From Thiosocius sp963808165 (GTDB lineage: Bacteria > Pseudomonadota > Gammaproteobacteria > Chromatiales > Chromatiaceae): DNA of 64,000 nt. The notes beneath the pieces were generated by a model, which saw only the letters and a list, made by a program, of their open reading frames with translations, made no database searches and had not been told where the DNA came from. This document shows positions 35,715 through 44,202 of the stretch, piece by piece. A program made the translations under genes and the position numbers. Positions within the stretch are counted from its first letter, which is position 1; each line of letters opens with the position of its first letter. The DNA lies in NCBI GenBank assembly GCA_963808165.1, contig CAWEET010000011.1:186001-250000 (forward strand), read 5' to 3'.

Positions 35715-36923
35715 TCAGCGGCCCGCAGGCGCGACCTGGACCTCAAGGCGCGGTATCTCATGGCGGACGATATCCCAGATAAAGCCGACTAACTCGCGGG
35801 CGATCGCCACGCACACCAGCTTGATGTTCTTGCCCGCCTGGCTGAGCTGACGATAACGTCCGCACAGGCGCTTCTGTGCCCGCCAGGCAATCGCCTTGGC
35901 CTGTTCGGAGGCGTGTTGAGCCTTGCGCTTGAGATGCATCGTCTGGCGTGCCGGAAAACGGTAGCTCCAGGCACACTCAACCAGCATCCGTCGTGCGTGG
36001 CGGTTGCCTGTCAGCGTGATCGCGCCCTGGCGCCGGCGGCCGCCGCTACTGTGCTCACTGGGGACAAGTCCCAGATAGGCCATCAGCTGTTTCGGCGAAT
36101 CAAAGCGACTGATGTCACCCAGCTCGGCCAACAACACCGTGGCGGCCAGTTTGTCGATCCCGCGCAGTGCGACCAAGGCATCGACAACTGGCGCCAACGA
36201 CCAGGACGGCAAGGCTCGCATGAGCTGATCAGTCAGGTCATCGACCCGCTGTGTCGCCGCTTTGACAGCGTCGACATATTCCTGCAGCACAATCTGCAAC
36301 CAGGGTTGTTCGAACGAGATCGATTCCAACCAGTTGAAATGAATCTTCGTCCAACGCTTTTTACCCGACGGCCAGTGATGTCCCTGACGCAGCAAGAAAG
36401 CGTTCAACTGCTGACGCGCCTTGCGCTCCTGGCTCTTCATGTCATCCCGGGCACGCGTCAGATCGCGCATCGCCTCCTGCTCGGCATCCGGCACCCAGAC
36501 CGCCGTCAGATCCCCAGTGCGCAGCAGCCGGGCCAGCTTCAGCGCATCGCGGCGATCGGTCTTGATCCGCTCGCCTGGCTTCTTCGGAATCAGCGACGGC
36601 GCGACCACCTGGCAGTCATGGCCAGCCGCCAGCAGCTGGCGGTACAGGCCATAACCGCATGGACCCGCTTCGTAGCAAAACAGCAGCAAGGCACCGCCGA
36701 ACTCGTCATTCAGCCGCTCCAGCCATCGCTTCAGCGCCTTCGGCTCGTGGGCGATCTCGCCCCGATAAACCGGCTCATCGCGACCCGGCATGGCGATCGC
36801 CACGGCAATCGTCTCCTTGTGCACATCCAACCCAATAAAGCCGCCATAGCGGCTCCAGCCCCCGGCACCATCCAGCGCCGCTGCCTTCTGCTGACTGATG
36901 GCTTTTGCGATATCCTCTTTCAT
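35715..36923 (-). CDS. IS110-family transposase
   Basis: The protein is about 402 residues, with the DEDD-type catalytic domain at the N terminus: Asp in FIGLDVHKE, Glu in LLFCYEAGPCGYGLYRQL, and two Asp in KTDRRDALKLARLLRTGD. The C-terminal Transposase_20 domain is seen in ALRGIDKLAATVLLAELGDI and in YLGLVPSEHSSGGRRRQGAI. IS110 elements usually lack inverted ends and target duplications, so their borders cannot be read here. The start is set at the ATG at 36923; a longer frame from 36971 is less likely. The gene is intact and separates the two cyanate-type modules. Confidence 0.88.
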   Translation of the reverse strand: MKEDIAKAISQQKAAALDGAGGWSRYGGFIGLDVHKETIAVAIAMPGRDEPVYRGEIAHEPKALKRWLERLNDEFGGALLLFCYEAGPCGYGLYRQLLAAGHDCQVVAPSLIPKKPGERIKTDRRDALKLARLLRTGDLTAVWVPDAEQEAMRDLTRARDDMKSQERKARQQLNAFLLRQGHHWPSGKKRWTKIHFNWLESISFEQPWLQIVLQEYVDAVKAATQRVDDLTDQLMRALPSWSLAPVVDALVALRGIDKLAATVLLAELGDISRFDSPKQLMAYLGLVPSEHSSGGRRRQGAITLTGNRHARRMLVECAWSYRFPARQTMHLKRKAQHASEQAKAIAWRAQKRLCGRYRQLSQAGKNIKLVCVAIARELVGFIWDIVRHEIPRLEVQVAPAGR

Positions 36924-37096
36924 GACCTGCCCCCTCAATGTGGCTCTGTGTGATGTGTCCAACCTCAACATAACCCACGTACGTTGAGGCTGGGCAGGTC
37001 AAAACATCATGTCTAGTGGCCGTGGTGCGGGCAGTTCGGTGACCCGCAGTTTTCCTAACACCCCGTATGTGTTCAGACAGTGGGACCGGGTCGCCA

Positions 37097-39025
37097 TCAT
37101 GTGGGCGCACCCGGTTTCTTTATACCCCAGCGTTTGATCCTTGAGGCCAGGGTGGTGGGTTTGACACCAAGCATCTCGGCCGCCCCATCGGGCCCGAACA
37201 CCCTGCCGCCGCTCGCCTGCAATGCCTGTACGATCATCGCACGGTCGCGCTGCCGCTTCTGACCCTCGGTCATGAGTTCCCCCGGTGTTTCAGTCCGCTG
37301 GGCCACCGGAACGGTCGGCACCCTTTCGGCATCCGGCAGTTCGAGTCTCAGCTGATGGTTACGGGAAATGATGACCGCACGTTCGAGCAGGTTCTCGAGT
37401 TCGCGTACATTGCCTGGCCAGTCGTAGGCCTGCAGCCGTTGAATGTCCGCCTGGGTCAGACGCAGGCCCTCGCGCGCAAAGCGTCGGCAGGCATTGGCCA
37501 GAAAGTGTGTAGCCAGCAGGGGAATATCCTCCGGGCGCTGGCGCAAGGGCACGGAGGCAATCGGGAATACATTCAAACGAAAGTACAGATCCTCGCGAAA
37601 ACGCCCGGCACCCGCCTCCGCCGCCAGATCCCGATTGGTCGCGGCGATGATACGAACATCCACACTCAGGGTCCTGTCACTGCCCACACGCTCGAACTGG
37701 CTTTCCTGAAGAACCCGTAACAGCTTGCTCTGCAGTTCCAGCGGGATCTCTCCGACCTCATCCAGAAACAAGGTGCCGCCATCGGCGAGTTCGAAGCGTC
37801 CGGCACGGTCCCGCACGGCCCCTGTGAATGCGCCTTTCACATGGCCGAAGAATTCACTCTCGAACAACTCGCGTGGCACCGCTGCACAGTTCACCCGAAT
37901 CAGTGGACGATCACAACGGTCGCTGCTCTGGTGAATCGCCCGTGCGATCAGCTCCTTGCCTGTACCCGACTCACCTGTAATCAGCACGGCCGCGTCGGTT
38001 GGCGCCACCAGCTCGATGTTCTGAATCGTCTTGCGGAGTGCCGCGCTGCGCCCCACGATCTCCTGGTAGTTGTATTCCTCCCTGATCTCTTCCTGCAGGT
38101 AGGCGTTCTCCAGCTCCAACCTCTCCTTCAACCGCTCCAGTTCCTCCAGTGCCAGGCGCAGTTTTTGTTCTGTTTCCTTGCGCTCGCTGACGTCTCTGAA
38201 GACCACCACCGCACCCACAGGCTGGCCGTTTTCACGGATCGGTGTACTCGTGTACTCGACTGGAAACGCCGAGCCGCCCTTGCGCCAGAACACCTCGTTT
38301 TCAACGCAATGGACCGCCCCATCCCTGCACGCCGCATAGATGGGGCATTCGCTCGCCGGATAGTGACTGCCGTCTGCATGTGTATGGTGGAGCAGACTGT
38401 GCATACTCTGCCCGACCAGCTCATCGGCCGAGTAACCCAGCATACGTTCCGCAGCCGGGTTCACGAAGGTAGTCAGTCCTTCGGCGTTGACCCCATAGAT
38501 CCCCTCGCCGGCGGCCTGCAGTATCAGCTGGTTCTCCTGCTCGATCTCTTCGAACAGTTTTTCGACGCGTCGCCATTCCGAAAGGCCGCGACGTACGAAT
38601 TCATCCGCTTCGGAAACGGCACGCCGATGTCGTTGCCGCTCCACATCCCGAATGGTCATCAGGATCGCGACGCCTTGGTGGTTCGCGATGCGCACGGCGT
38701 GGCACTCGACCCGCCGGACCTGCCCCTCGGCGCTGCGACAACTCAGGCTGTCGCTCCAGGCAGTGCCTTTTTCCAGAACCGCCTGGGTGAAGGCGATCAG
38801 GTGCGCGAACTGTTCGCCCAGAAGACGGCTCGGCAGGATGCCCGACATCTCCTGCGCCTCACAGCCAATCAGCCTTCGGGCCGCTGCGTTCGCGGCCAGC
38901 AGCCTGTCCGCATAAGGGTCCACCAGCACCTGGGCGCCCGGGGCCAGTTCGAACAGACGCTCAGCCTGCTCGCCCGCTGCGTCGATGCGAGGACGCGTCG
39001 CATGGAGGCCGTGCTGTCCAGGCAT
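37097..39025 (-). CDS. Sigma-54-dependent activator with two PAS domains (module 2)
   Basis: The protein is about 642 residues. A first PAS domain (ERLFELAPGAQVLVDPYADR) and a second (ILQAAGEGIYGVNAEGLTTF) lead through a coiled-coil stretch (LALEELERLKERLELENAYL) to an AAA+ domain. Walker A GESGTGKE is at 351-358, GAFTGA at 398-403, and Walker B GGTLFLDEVG begins at 416. The C-terminal helix-turn-helix (GAAEMLGVKPTTLASRIKRW) differs from that of the activator at 29742. Cys residues in PAS 2 (SECPIYAACRDGAVHCVENE) could hold a metal or redox sensor. I set the start at the ATG at 39025; an upstream TTG at 39049 would overlap the operator. It is divergent from the transporter operon of module 2. 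Confidence 0.88.
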   Translation of the reverse strand: MPGQHGLHATRPRIDAAGEQAERLFELAPGAQVLVDPYADRLLAANAAARRLIGCEAQEMSGILPSRLLGEQFAHLIAFTQAVLEKGTAWSDSLSCRSAEGQVRRVECHAVRIANHQGVAILMTIRDVERQRHRRAVSEADEFVRRGLSEWRRVEKLFEEIEQENQLILQAAGEGIYGVNAEGLTTFVNPAAERMLGYSADELVGQSMHSLLHHTHADGSHYPASECPIYAACRDGAVHCVENEVFWRKGGSAFPVEYTSTPIRENGQPVGAVVVFRDVSERKETEQKLRLALEELERLKERLELENAYLQEEIREEYNYQEIVGRSAALRKTIQNIELVAPTDAAVLITGESGTGKELIARAIHQSSDRCDRPLIRVNCAAVPRELFESEFFGHVKGAFTGAVRDRAGRFELADGGTLFLDEVGEIPLELQSKLLRVLQESQFERVGSDRTLSVDVRIIAATNRDLAAEAGAGRFREDLYFRLNVFPIASVPLRQRPEDIPLLATHFLANACRRFAREGLRLTQADIQRLQAYDWPGNVRELENLLERAVIISRNHQLRLELPDAERVPTVPVAQRTETPGELMTEGQKRQRDRAMIVQALQASGGRVFGPDGAAEMLGVKPTTLASRIKRWGIKKPGAPT

Positions 39026-39049
39026 CACGGCCTCGCATCCGAACGGCAA

Positions 39050-39102
39050 CTACGCATAGGCGTAGGCCGGGTTACGCAATTGCACGAATAACGCATTTGC
39101 GT
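39050..39102. promoter_or_regulatory. Cluster of three activator palindromes (module 2)
   Basis: Three related palindromes are present: CTACGCATAGGCGTAG at 39050-39065, TACGCAATTGCACG at 39073-39086 and ACGCATTTGCGT at 39091-39102. Their shared form is ACGCAnnTGCGT, with centres 22 and 17 bases apart. They lie between the activator gene and the -24 element at 39174, and the first one abuts the activator start, so autoregulation is possible. Confidence 0.65.
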
Positions 39103-39173
39103 AGCCCCTTGGAAGCTGGCGGGTTTCGAACTTTTTTCTTTTCAATCAGCATGTTTCTTCGCTTTTGGGCCGT

Positions 39174-39188
39174 TGGCACGTTGCCTGC
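39174..39188 (+). promoter_or_regulatory. Sigma-54 promoter of the module 2 operon
   Basis: TGGCACGTTGCCTGC has GG and GC ten bases apart and, like the module 1 transporter promoter, CTGC in place of TTGC. Transcription would start near 39200. Confidence 0.75.
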
Positions 39189-39442
39189 AATTTATAACGT
39201 GACCAGGTGCAGGGGTGGCATGAAGGACCTTCACTGACCGGTCAAACAATGCGCACCGGCATGGTGCGCACATCGCGGTGTGTGGCGCCTCCTTGCGCCG
39301 TTATCGATCCATCTGGGCGCCCAACACACGCGAATGTGCACGCCAGAGGAGATACCAGCAGGGGTCATGCCAACTATCGGCGCCGACCATAGACGTCACC
39401 GACAGCGATGAACGTCTTGTAACGATCGACTAGGGGGAAGCA
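39189..39442 (+). other. Long 5' leader of the module 2 operon
   Basis: If the promoter at 39174 is used, the leader is about 243 bases. It contains a perfect eight-pair hairpin (TGCGCACC, loop GGCAT, GGTGCGCA) at 39250-39270 and a further GGCGCC-containing stem near 39286-39300. No leader peptide or known riboswitch can be recognised. A GGGGGAAG ribosome site stands before 39443. Confidence 0.45.
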
Positions 39443-40969
39443 ATGTCCTTTAAAAGTCTGGGAAATCCCTTCGATGGGGAATCCGACCTGACCCATGGGC
39501 CAGGTTGTTCCTGCCCCATCTGCGTGTTCGCACGCGACCAGGTGCAATCGGAGTATGAGTGCTCAGAGACCGAACTCACCGCCAAACTGGAGCAGGCGGT
39601 CTTCGAAGGCCCGGATGCCTCGCAACAGCCGTCGACATCCGAGCTCGTGATGCAGCAGGTCAATGCCGGCGCCTCCGAACCCAACACCCAAGACAGCAAC
39701 AAACTGGAAACACCCGAGGACATCATGGATCGGGTGATCGAAAGCGCCGTCGTGCGTTCGGTATTCGGTCACAACGATGGCAGCCGCCGCGAATTCATGA
39801 AAATGATCGGCGGCGGGACCATGGCAGCGCTGTTTGGCGGTCTGTTCCCAATGGAGGCCGCGAAGGCCGCCATCAAGGACACCCTCGGCAAACCCGAGAA
39901 AAGCAAGCTAAAGATCGGCTTCGTGCCAATAACCTGTGCCACACCCATCATCATGTCTCACCCGATGGGGTTCTATGAGAAGTATGGGCTGGATGTCGAT
40001 GTCATCAAGACCGCAGGCTGGGCCGTGGCACGCGACAAGTCACTGGCCGGCGAATACGACGCATCACATATGCTCACACCGATGCCGCTGGCCATGTCGA
40101 TGGGCGTCGGCTCGACCGCTATGCCCTTCCGCATGCCGCTGGTTGAGAACATCAACGGCCAGGCCATCGTTCTGCATGTAAAACACAAGGACAAACGCGA
40201 CCCGAAGACCTGGAAAGGCTTCAAGTTCGGCGTGCCGTTCGACTATTCCATGCACAACTTCCTGCTGCGCTATTACGTGGCGGAGCACGGCCTGGATCCC
40301 GACAAAGACATCCAGATCCGCGTGGTGCCACCACCGGAGATGGTAGCCAACCTTCGCGCTGGCAACCTCGATGGCTACCTCTCACCCGATCCGTTCAACC
40401 AGCGCGCAGTCTGGGAGAAAGTCGGCTTCCTGCACATGTTGACCAAGGACATCTGGGAAGGTCACCCCTGTTGTGCATTCGCCTGCTCGGAGAAGTTCAC
40501 CACCGAACTGCCCAATACCTATGGCGCCTTGATGAAGGCCATCGTCGATGCCACTGCGTATTCACAGAAGGCCGAGAACCGCCTGGAGATCTCCAAGGCG
40601 ATCGCGCCGAAAAACTATCTCAACCAGCCCGAAGCGGTGATCGCACAGGTGTTGACCGGGAAGTACGCCGATGGTCTGGGCAACGTATTGGACGTGCCCG
40701 ACCGCATCGACTTCGATCCCTTCCCCTGGCACTCGATGGGCGTGTGGATCCTTACGCAGATGAAGCGCTGGGGCTACATCGAGGGCGACATCGACTACAA
40801 GCGGATCGCCGAAGAGGTCTATCTGGCCTCGGATGCCACCAGGATCATGCACGATCTGGGGTACACCGCGCCGGACCACACCTATGAGAACTACACCATC
40901 ATGGGCAAGGAGTTTGATCCCGCCAAGGCCGAGGAATACGTCAACAGCTTTGCGATCAAGCGTACCTGA
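39443..40969 (+). CDS. ABC transporter substrate-binding protein with Cys-rich cytoplasmic leader and Tat signal (module 2)
   Basis: The protein is 508 residues. It starts with about 110 residues ahead of the signal: MSFKSLGNPFDGESDLTHGP, then CSCPIC (C22, C24, C27). The twin-arginine motif SRREFMK is at 114-120, followed by the hydrophobic core MIGGGTMAALFGGLF. The mature domain is an NrtA/CmpA-type binder with IGFVPITCATPIIMSHPMGF and a DIWEGHPCC Cys pair matching the paralog at 27472. The clustered Cys in the leader could bind a metal or cofactor before Tat export. A GGGGGAAG ribosome site precedes the ATG. It is the first gene of a nine-gene operon. Ligand unknown. Confidence 0.85.
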   Translation: MSFKSLGNPFDGESDLTHGPGCSCPICVFARDQVQSEYECSETELTAKLEQAVFEGPDASQQPSTSELVMQQVNAGASEPNTQDSNKLETPEDIMDRVIESAVVRSVFGHNDGSRREFMKMIGGGTMAALFGGLFPMEAAKAAIKDTLGKPEKSKLKIGFVPITCATPIIMSHPMGFYEKYGLDVDVIKTAGWAVARDKSLAGEYDASHMLTPMPLAMSMGVGSTAMPFRMPLVENINGQAIVLHVKHKDKRDPKTWKGFKFGVPFDYSMHNFLLRYYVAEHGLDPDKDIQIRVVPPPEMVANLRAGNLDGYLSPDPFNQRAVWEKVGFLHMLTKDIWEGHPCCAFACSEKFTTELPNTYGALMKAIVDATAYSQKAENRLEISKAIAPKNYLNQPEAVIAQVLTGKYADGLGNVLDVPDRIDFDPFPWHSMGVWILTQMKRWGYIEGDIDYKRIAEEVYLASDATRIMHDLGYTAPDHTYENYTIMGKEFDPAKAEEYVNSFAIKRT

Positions 40970-40984
40970 TCGCCCAACCCAAGG

Positions 40985-41002
40985 AGTGGGCGCAAGCCCA
41001 CT
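40985..41002 (+). other. Intercistronic hairpin between binding protein and permease (module 2)
   Basis: AGTGGGC, GCAA loop, GCCCACT forms a seven-pair stem between the first and second genes. Such stems often protect the 3' end of the binding-protein message so that it is made in excess of the permease. There is no T run. Confidence 0.6.
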
Positions 41003-41021
41003 TCGTTACCGGAACCGATAG

Positions 41022-41852
41022 ATGCTGCAATCACTGAATATCCGGGCTGCGCTGGTCTCCATCGGACTCCTGGTCCTGATGTTGAGCATATGGGAGTTTG
41101 CCAATCAGCCTCCCGAGGCCACCGAGGCCCTGACCGAATACGAGATGTTGATGGGCGGCGCCGACCAGGAGGCGCGAGTGCCACCGCCGTCGAAGGTCAT
41201 CGGCCTGGCGATCGAAGAGCTTTCCGATCCGTTTTATGACGCCGGACCGAATGACAAGGGCATCGGCATCCAGCTCGCCTATTCCATCTATCGTGTCTTG
41301 ACCGGTTTTTTTCTCGCCGCGCTGATCGCGATACCGGTCGGCTTTCTGATCGGGATGTCCCCGCTCATGTACAAGGCACTCAATCCCTTCATCCAGGTGT
41401 TGCGCCCGATCTCTCCACTGGCCTGGATGCCCTTGGCACTGTTCATAATCAAAGACTCCGAGACCTCGTCGATCTTCGTGATCTTCATCTGCTCGATCTG
41501 GCCGATGCTGATCAACACCGCTTTCGGTGTCGCAGGCGTGCGCAAAGACTGGGTCAACGTCGCGCGAACCCATGAACTCTCTCCACTGCGTACCGCCACC
41601 ACAGTCATCCTGCCAGCCGCCGCGCCGACGATTCTCACCGGCATGCGGATCTCGATCGGTATCGCCTGGCTGGTCATCGTCGCCGCCGAGATGCTGGTTG
41701 GCGGCACCGGCATCGGCTACTACGTCTGGAACGAGTGGAACAACCTCGACCTCACCAGCGTGATCTTTTCCATCCTGATGATCGGAGTCGTCGGCATGTT
41801 GCTCGACCTGGCGCTGTCTGCAGCCACCCGACTCGTCCAGTACGAGGAGTGA
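41022..41852 (+). CDS. ABC transporter permease (module 2)
   Basis: The protein is 276 residues with about six spans. The EAA-type coupling loop reads VNVARTHELSPLRTATTVIL and the PAAAPTILTGMRISIGIAWL helix follows. It is related to the permease at 28704 (both have ISPLAWMP after the third span). An extended periplasmic loop (ATEALTEYEMLMGGADQEAR) lies between the first two spans and is not seen in the paralog. The gene lies behind the intercistronic hairpin and ten bases before the ATPase. Confidence 0.85.
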   Translation: MLQSLNIRAALVSIGLLVLMLSIWEFANQPPEATEALTEYEMLMGGADQEARVPPPSKVIGLAIEELSDPFYDAGPNDKGIGIQLAYSIYRVLTGFFLAALIAIPVGFLIGMSPLMYKALNPFIQVLRPISPLAWMPLALFIIKDSETSSIFVIFICSIWPMLINTAFGVAGVRKDWVNVARTHELSPLRTATTVILPAAAPTILTGMRISIGIAWLVIVAAEMLVGGTGIGYYVWNEWNNLDLTSVIFSILMIGVVGMLLDLALSAATRLVQYEE

Positions 41853-41861
41853 ACAGCAACC

Positions 41862-42773
41862 ATGAGCAAGCATTTCCTCGAAATAGAAAACCTGGCGCGA
41901 CGATTTCCAGGCAAAGACGGCGAGCTGACGGTGTTCGAAAACGCGAACTTCAGCATCGAGAAAGGTGAGTTCGTCTGCATCATCGGCCACTCCGGCTGCG
42001 GCAAGTCGACCATCATGAACGTGCTGGCCGGCCTGGATGCGCCGACCGAGGGCAACGTCTTCATGGACGGGGTGGAGGTTTCAGGGCCGAGCCTGGACCG
42101 TGGCGTGGTATTCCAGAACTATTCCCTGTTGCCCTGGTTGAGCGCCCTGCAGAACGTCGTTTTTGCGGTGCGCTCACGCTGGCCTGGCTGGAGCAAGGAA
42201 CAGATCCGGGAGCACTGCTACAAGTACCTCGAGATGGTCGGGCTCGGCGACGGCGCCGAACTGCGCAAGCCCTCGCAGCTATCCGGCGGCATGCGCCAAC
42301 GCGTGTCCATCGCCCGCGCCTTTGCTATCCAGCCCAAACTGCTGCTGCTCGACGAGCCGTTCGGCGCGCTGGATGCCCTGACCCGCGGCACCATCCAGGA
42401 CGAGCTGGTAAAGATCTGCGACGCCACCCGTCAGACGGTCTTTATGATCACCCATGACGTCGATGAGGCCATCCTGCTGGCCGACCGCATCCTGCTGATG
42501 ACCAACGGCCCACATGCCCGCATTGCCGAGTCGGTGAGGGTCGACCTGCAGCACCCCCGCCAACGCGGAAAGATCATTCATGACCCGGGCTACTACCCGA
42601 TTCGAAACCACCTGGTCGACTTCCTCGTGCGCCGTTCAGAGGAGTTGTCCGGTGCGCTGGCGCCGGAAACCATAGAGCAGGCCGCTGGCGCTTACCCGAC
42701 CGAGGTCAACCCTGCCGCCGATGCAGGTGCCGGCGGCTCGAATCCACGGGTCACCGCAGCCACGGCAGGCTGA
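41862..42773 (+). CDS. ABC transporter ATPase (module 2)
   Basis: The protein is 303 residues: Walker A GHSGCGKST, Q loop (VVFQNYSLLPWLSA), signature LSGGMRQR, Walker B LLLDEPFGALD and switch His in ITHDVDEA. The nearest group is again SsuB/NrtD. A C-terminal tail of about 50 residues (RRSEELSGALAPETIEQAAG onward) goes beyond the usual end of such ATPases and is of unknown role. The CobW-type gene starts 31 bases downstream. Confidence 0.85.
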   Translation: MSKHFLEIENLARRFPGKDGELTVFENANFSIEKGEFVCIIGHSGCGKSTIMNVLAGLDAPTEGNVFMDGVEVSGPSLDRGVVFQNYSLLPWLSALQNVVFAVRSRWPGWSKEQIREHCYKYLEMVGLGDGAELRKPSQLSGGMRQRVSIARAFAIQPKLLLLDEPFGALDALTRGTIQDELVKICDATRQTVFMITHDVDEAILLADRILLMTNGPHARIAESVRVDLQHPRQRGKIIHDPGYYPIRNHLVDFLVRRSEELSGALAPETIEQAAGAYPTEVNPAADAGAGGSNPRVTAATAG

Positions 42774-42804
42774 ACCCGACCGAACACAACCGGGAGAAAC
42801 CACC

Positions 42805-44202
42805 ATGACCGCCTGCGTCCAAGAAACGACTCAACTGAAACAAGCCAGCCTCGACACCGGTATCGATTCCCGGGTACCGGTTACTGTCCTGACCGGCTTT
42901 CTCGGTTCGGGAAAGACCACATTGCTGAATCGCATACTTACCGAACAGCACGGCAAGCGCATAGCGGTAATCGAGAACGAGTACGGCGAGATCGGCATCG
43001 ACCATGAACTGGTGGTGCAGTCGGACGAAGAGATCTTCGAGATGAACAACGGCTGTATATGCTGCACGGTACGCGGTGACCTGATCCGGATCCTCGGCCG
43101 CCTGATGCGGCGCAGGCACAAGTTCGATCACATCATCATCGAAACCACCGGGATGGCCGACCCTGGCCCGGTTGCACAGACCTTCTTCATGGACGAAGAG
43201 ATGAAGGACAAGCTGCGCCTCGATGCCATCGTGACTCTGGTGGATGCGAGGCATGTCCTGCAACACATCGACAGCGACGAGTGTCACGCCCAGCTGGCCT
43301 TTGCCGACGTGGTCCTGCTGAACAAGAGCGACCTGGCCGGCAGCGAGGAACTCCTGGCGCTCGAGGACCGGGTCCGCGGCTTGAACCGGCTGGCGCAGAT
43401 CCACCACACCGTGCAAGGGGCGGTGGACATCGACCAGGTGCTGGGTATCCGGGCATTCGATCTCGAGGCGCGTGCCGCGGAGATGCCCGATTTTCTGAAA
43501 GAGGAACTGCCATTTGAATGGGCAGGACTCTACGACCTGGCGGTGGGCGACTACGAACTCGATCTGGCCCCCGGCCCCGACCCGACGATCGACCTCGTCC
43601 TGGGTGGACCCGGATTGGACAATCCCGGGGTTTTCGACCGGTGGAAGCGTGAAAGCATCCTGTTGTATTCGAGCGATCCGAAGTTCCTGCATCCGGACGT
43701 GGAACTGCAGGCCGGGGATACCCTGTATCGTTTGGCGGTCGATGACAGCAACGGCGCCACGACGGCGGTCCGTGTCGAAAAACCAGGTCGCTACGTACTG
43801 TTCACCCAGCATCTGCCAGAGGAATTCGGCCTGTCACTGAATCGTGCGGGCAACGTGGTGCGGCCGATCGAGGAGTATCACTACGCCAGCCCGCATGAAC
43901 ACGACAACAGCGTTGGTTCGATAGGCATACAGCTCCCAGGGGACCTGGACCCGGATCGATTCGAGGCCTGGATGGTCGACCTGCTACGCCGTCGCGGCAC
44001 CGACATCTTTCGCGCCAAAGGCGTGCTGAGCCTGGCCGGTGATGCCCAACGCTTCGTCTTCCAGGGCGTGCACATGCTGTTCGATGGTCAGGCCGGCCGG
44101 CCTTGGGAGCCCGGCATCGAACGTGGCAACCAGCTGGTCTTTATCGGGCGTGACCTCGAACGTGACGAACTTACCGAGGGGCTGCGCGCATGCCTGGCCT
44201 AG
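42805..44202 (+). CDS. CobW/P47K-type metallochaperone GTPase with inserted domain (module 2)
   Basis: The protein is 465 residues, longer than the common 320-400. The G3E GTPase domain is clear: Walker A GFLGSGKTT at 31-39, the metal site CICC at 84-87 and the guanine motif NKSD. After the GTPase, from about residue 245 to 370, lies an extra stretch (WAGLYDLAVGDYELDLAPGP, ESILLYSSDPKFLHPDVELQ) before the CobW C-terminal domain (DLLRRRGTDIFRAKGVLSLA). Family members insert zinc, cobalt or iron into enzymes, including nitrile hydratase and thiocyanate hydrolase type activators. Which metal and client apply here is unknown. The start at 42805 has GGGAG upstream. It overlaps the WD40 gene by 13 bases. 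Confidence 0.85.
   Translation: MTACVQETTQLKQASLDTGIDSRVPVTVLTGFLGSGKTTLLNRILTEQHGKRIAVIENEYGEIGIDHELVVQSDEEIFEMNNGCICCTVRGDLIRILGRLMRRRHKFDHIIIETTGMADPGPVAQTFFMDEEMKDKLRLDAIVTLVDARHVLQHIDSDECHAQLAFADVVLLNKSDLAGSEELLALEDRVRGLNRLAQIHHTVQGAVDIDQVLGIRAFDLEARAAEMPDFLKEELPFEWAGLYDLAVGDYELDLAPGPDPTIDLVLGGPGLDNPGVFDRWKRESILLYSSDPKFLHPDVELQAGDTLYRLAVDDSNGATTAVRVEKPGRYVLFTQHLPEEFGLSLNRAGNVVRPIEEYHYASPHEHDNSVGSIGIQLPGDLDPDRFEAWMVDLLRRRGTDIFRAKGVLSLAGDAQRFVFQGVHMLFDGQAGRPWEPGIERGNQLVFIGRDLERDELTEGLRACLA

Noticed and set aside
37841..39091. A 416-residue plus-strand open frame
   Set aside because: It lies opposite the PAS sigma-54 activator and has no domain or start signal.
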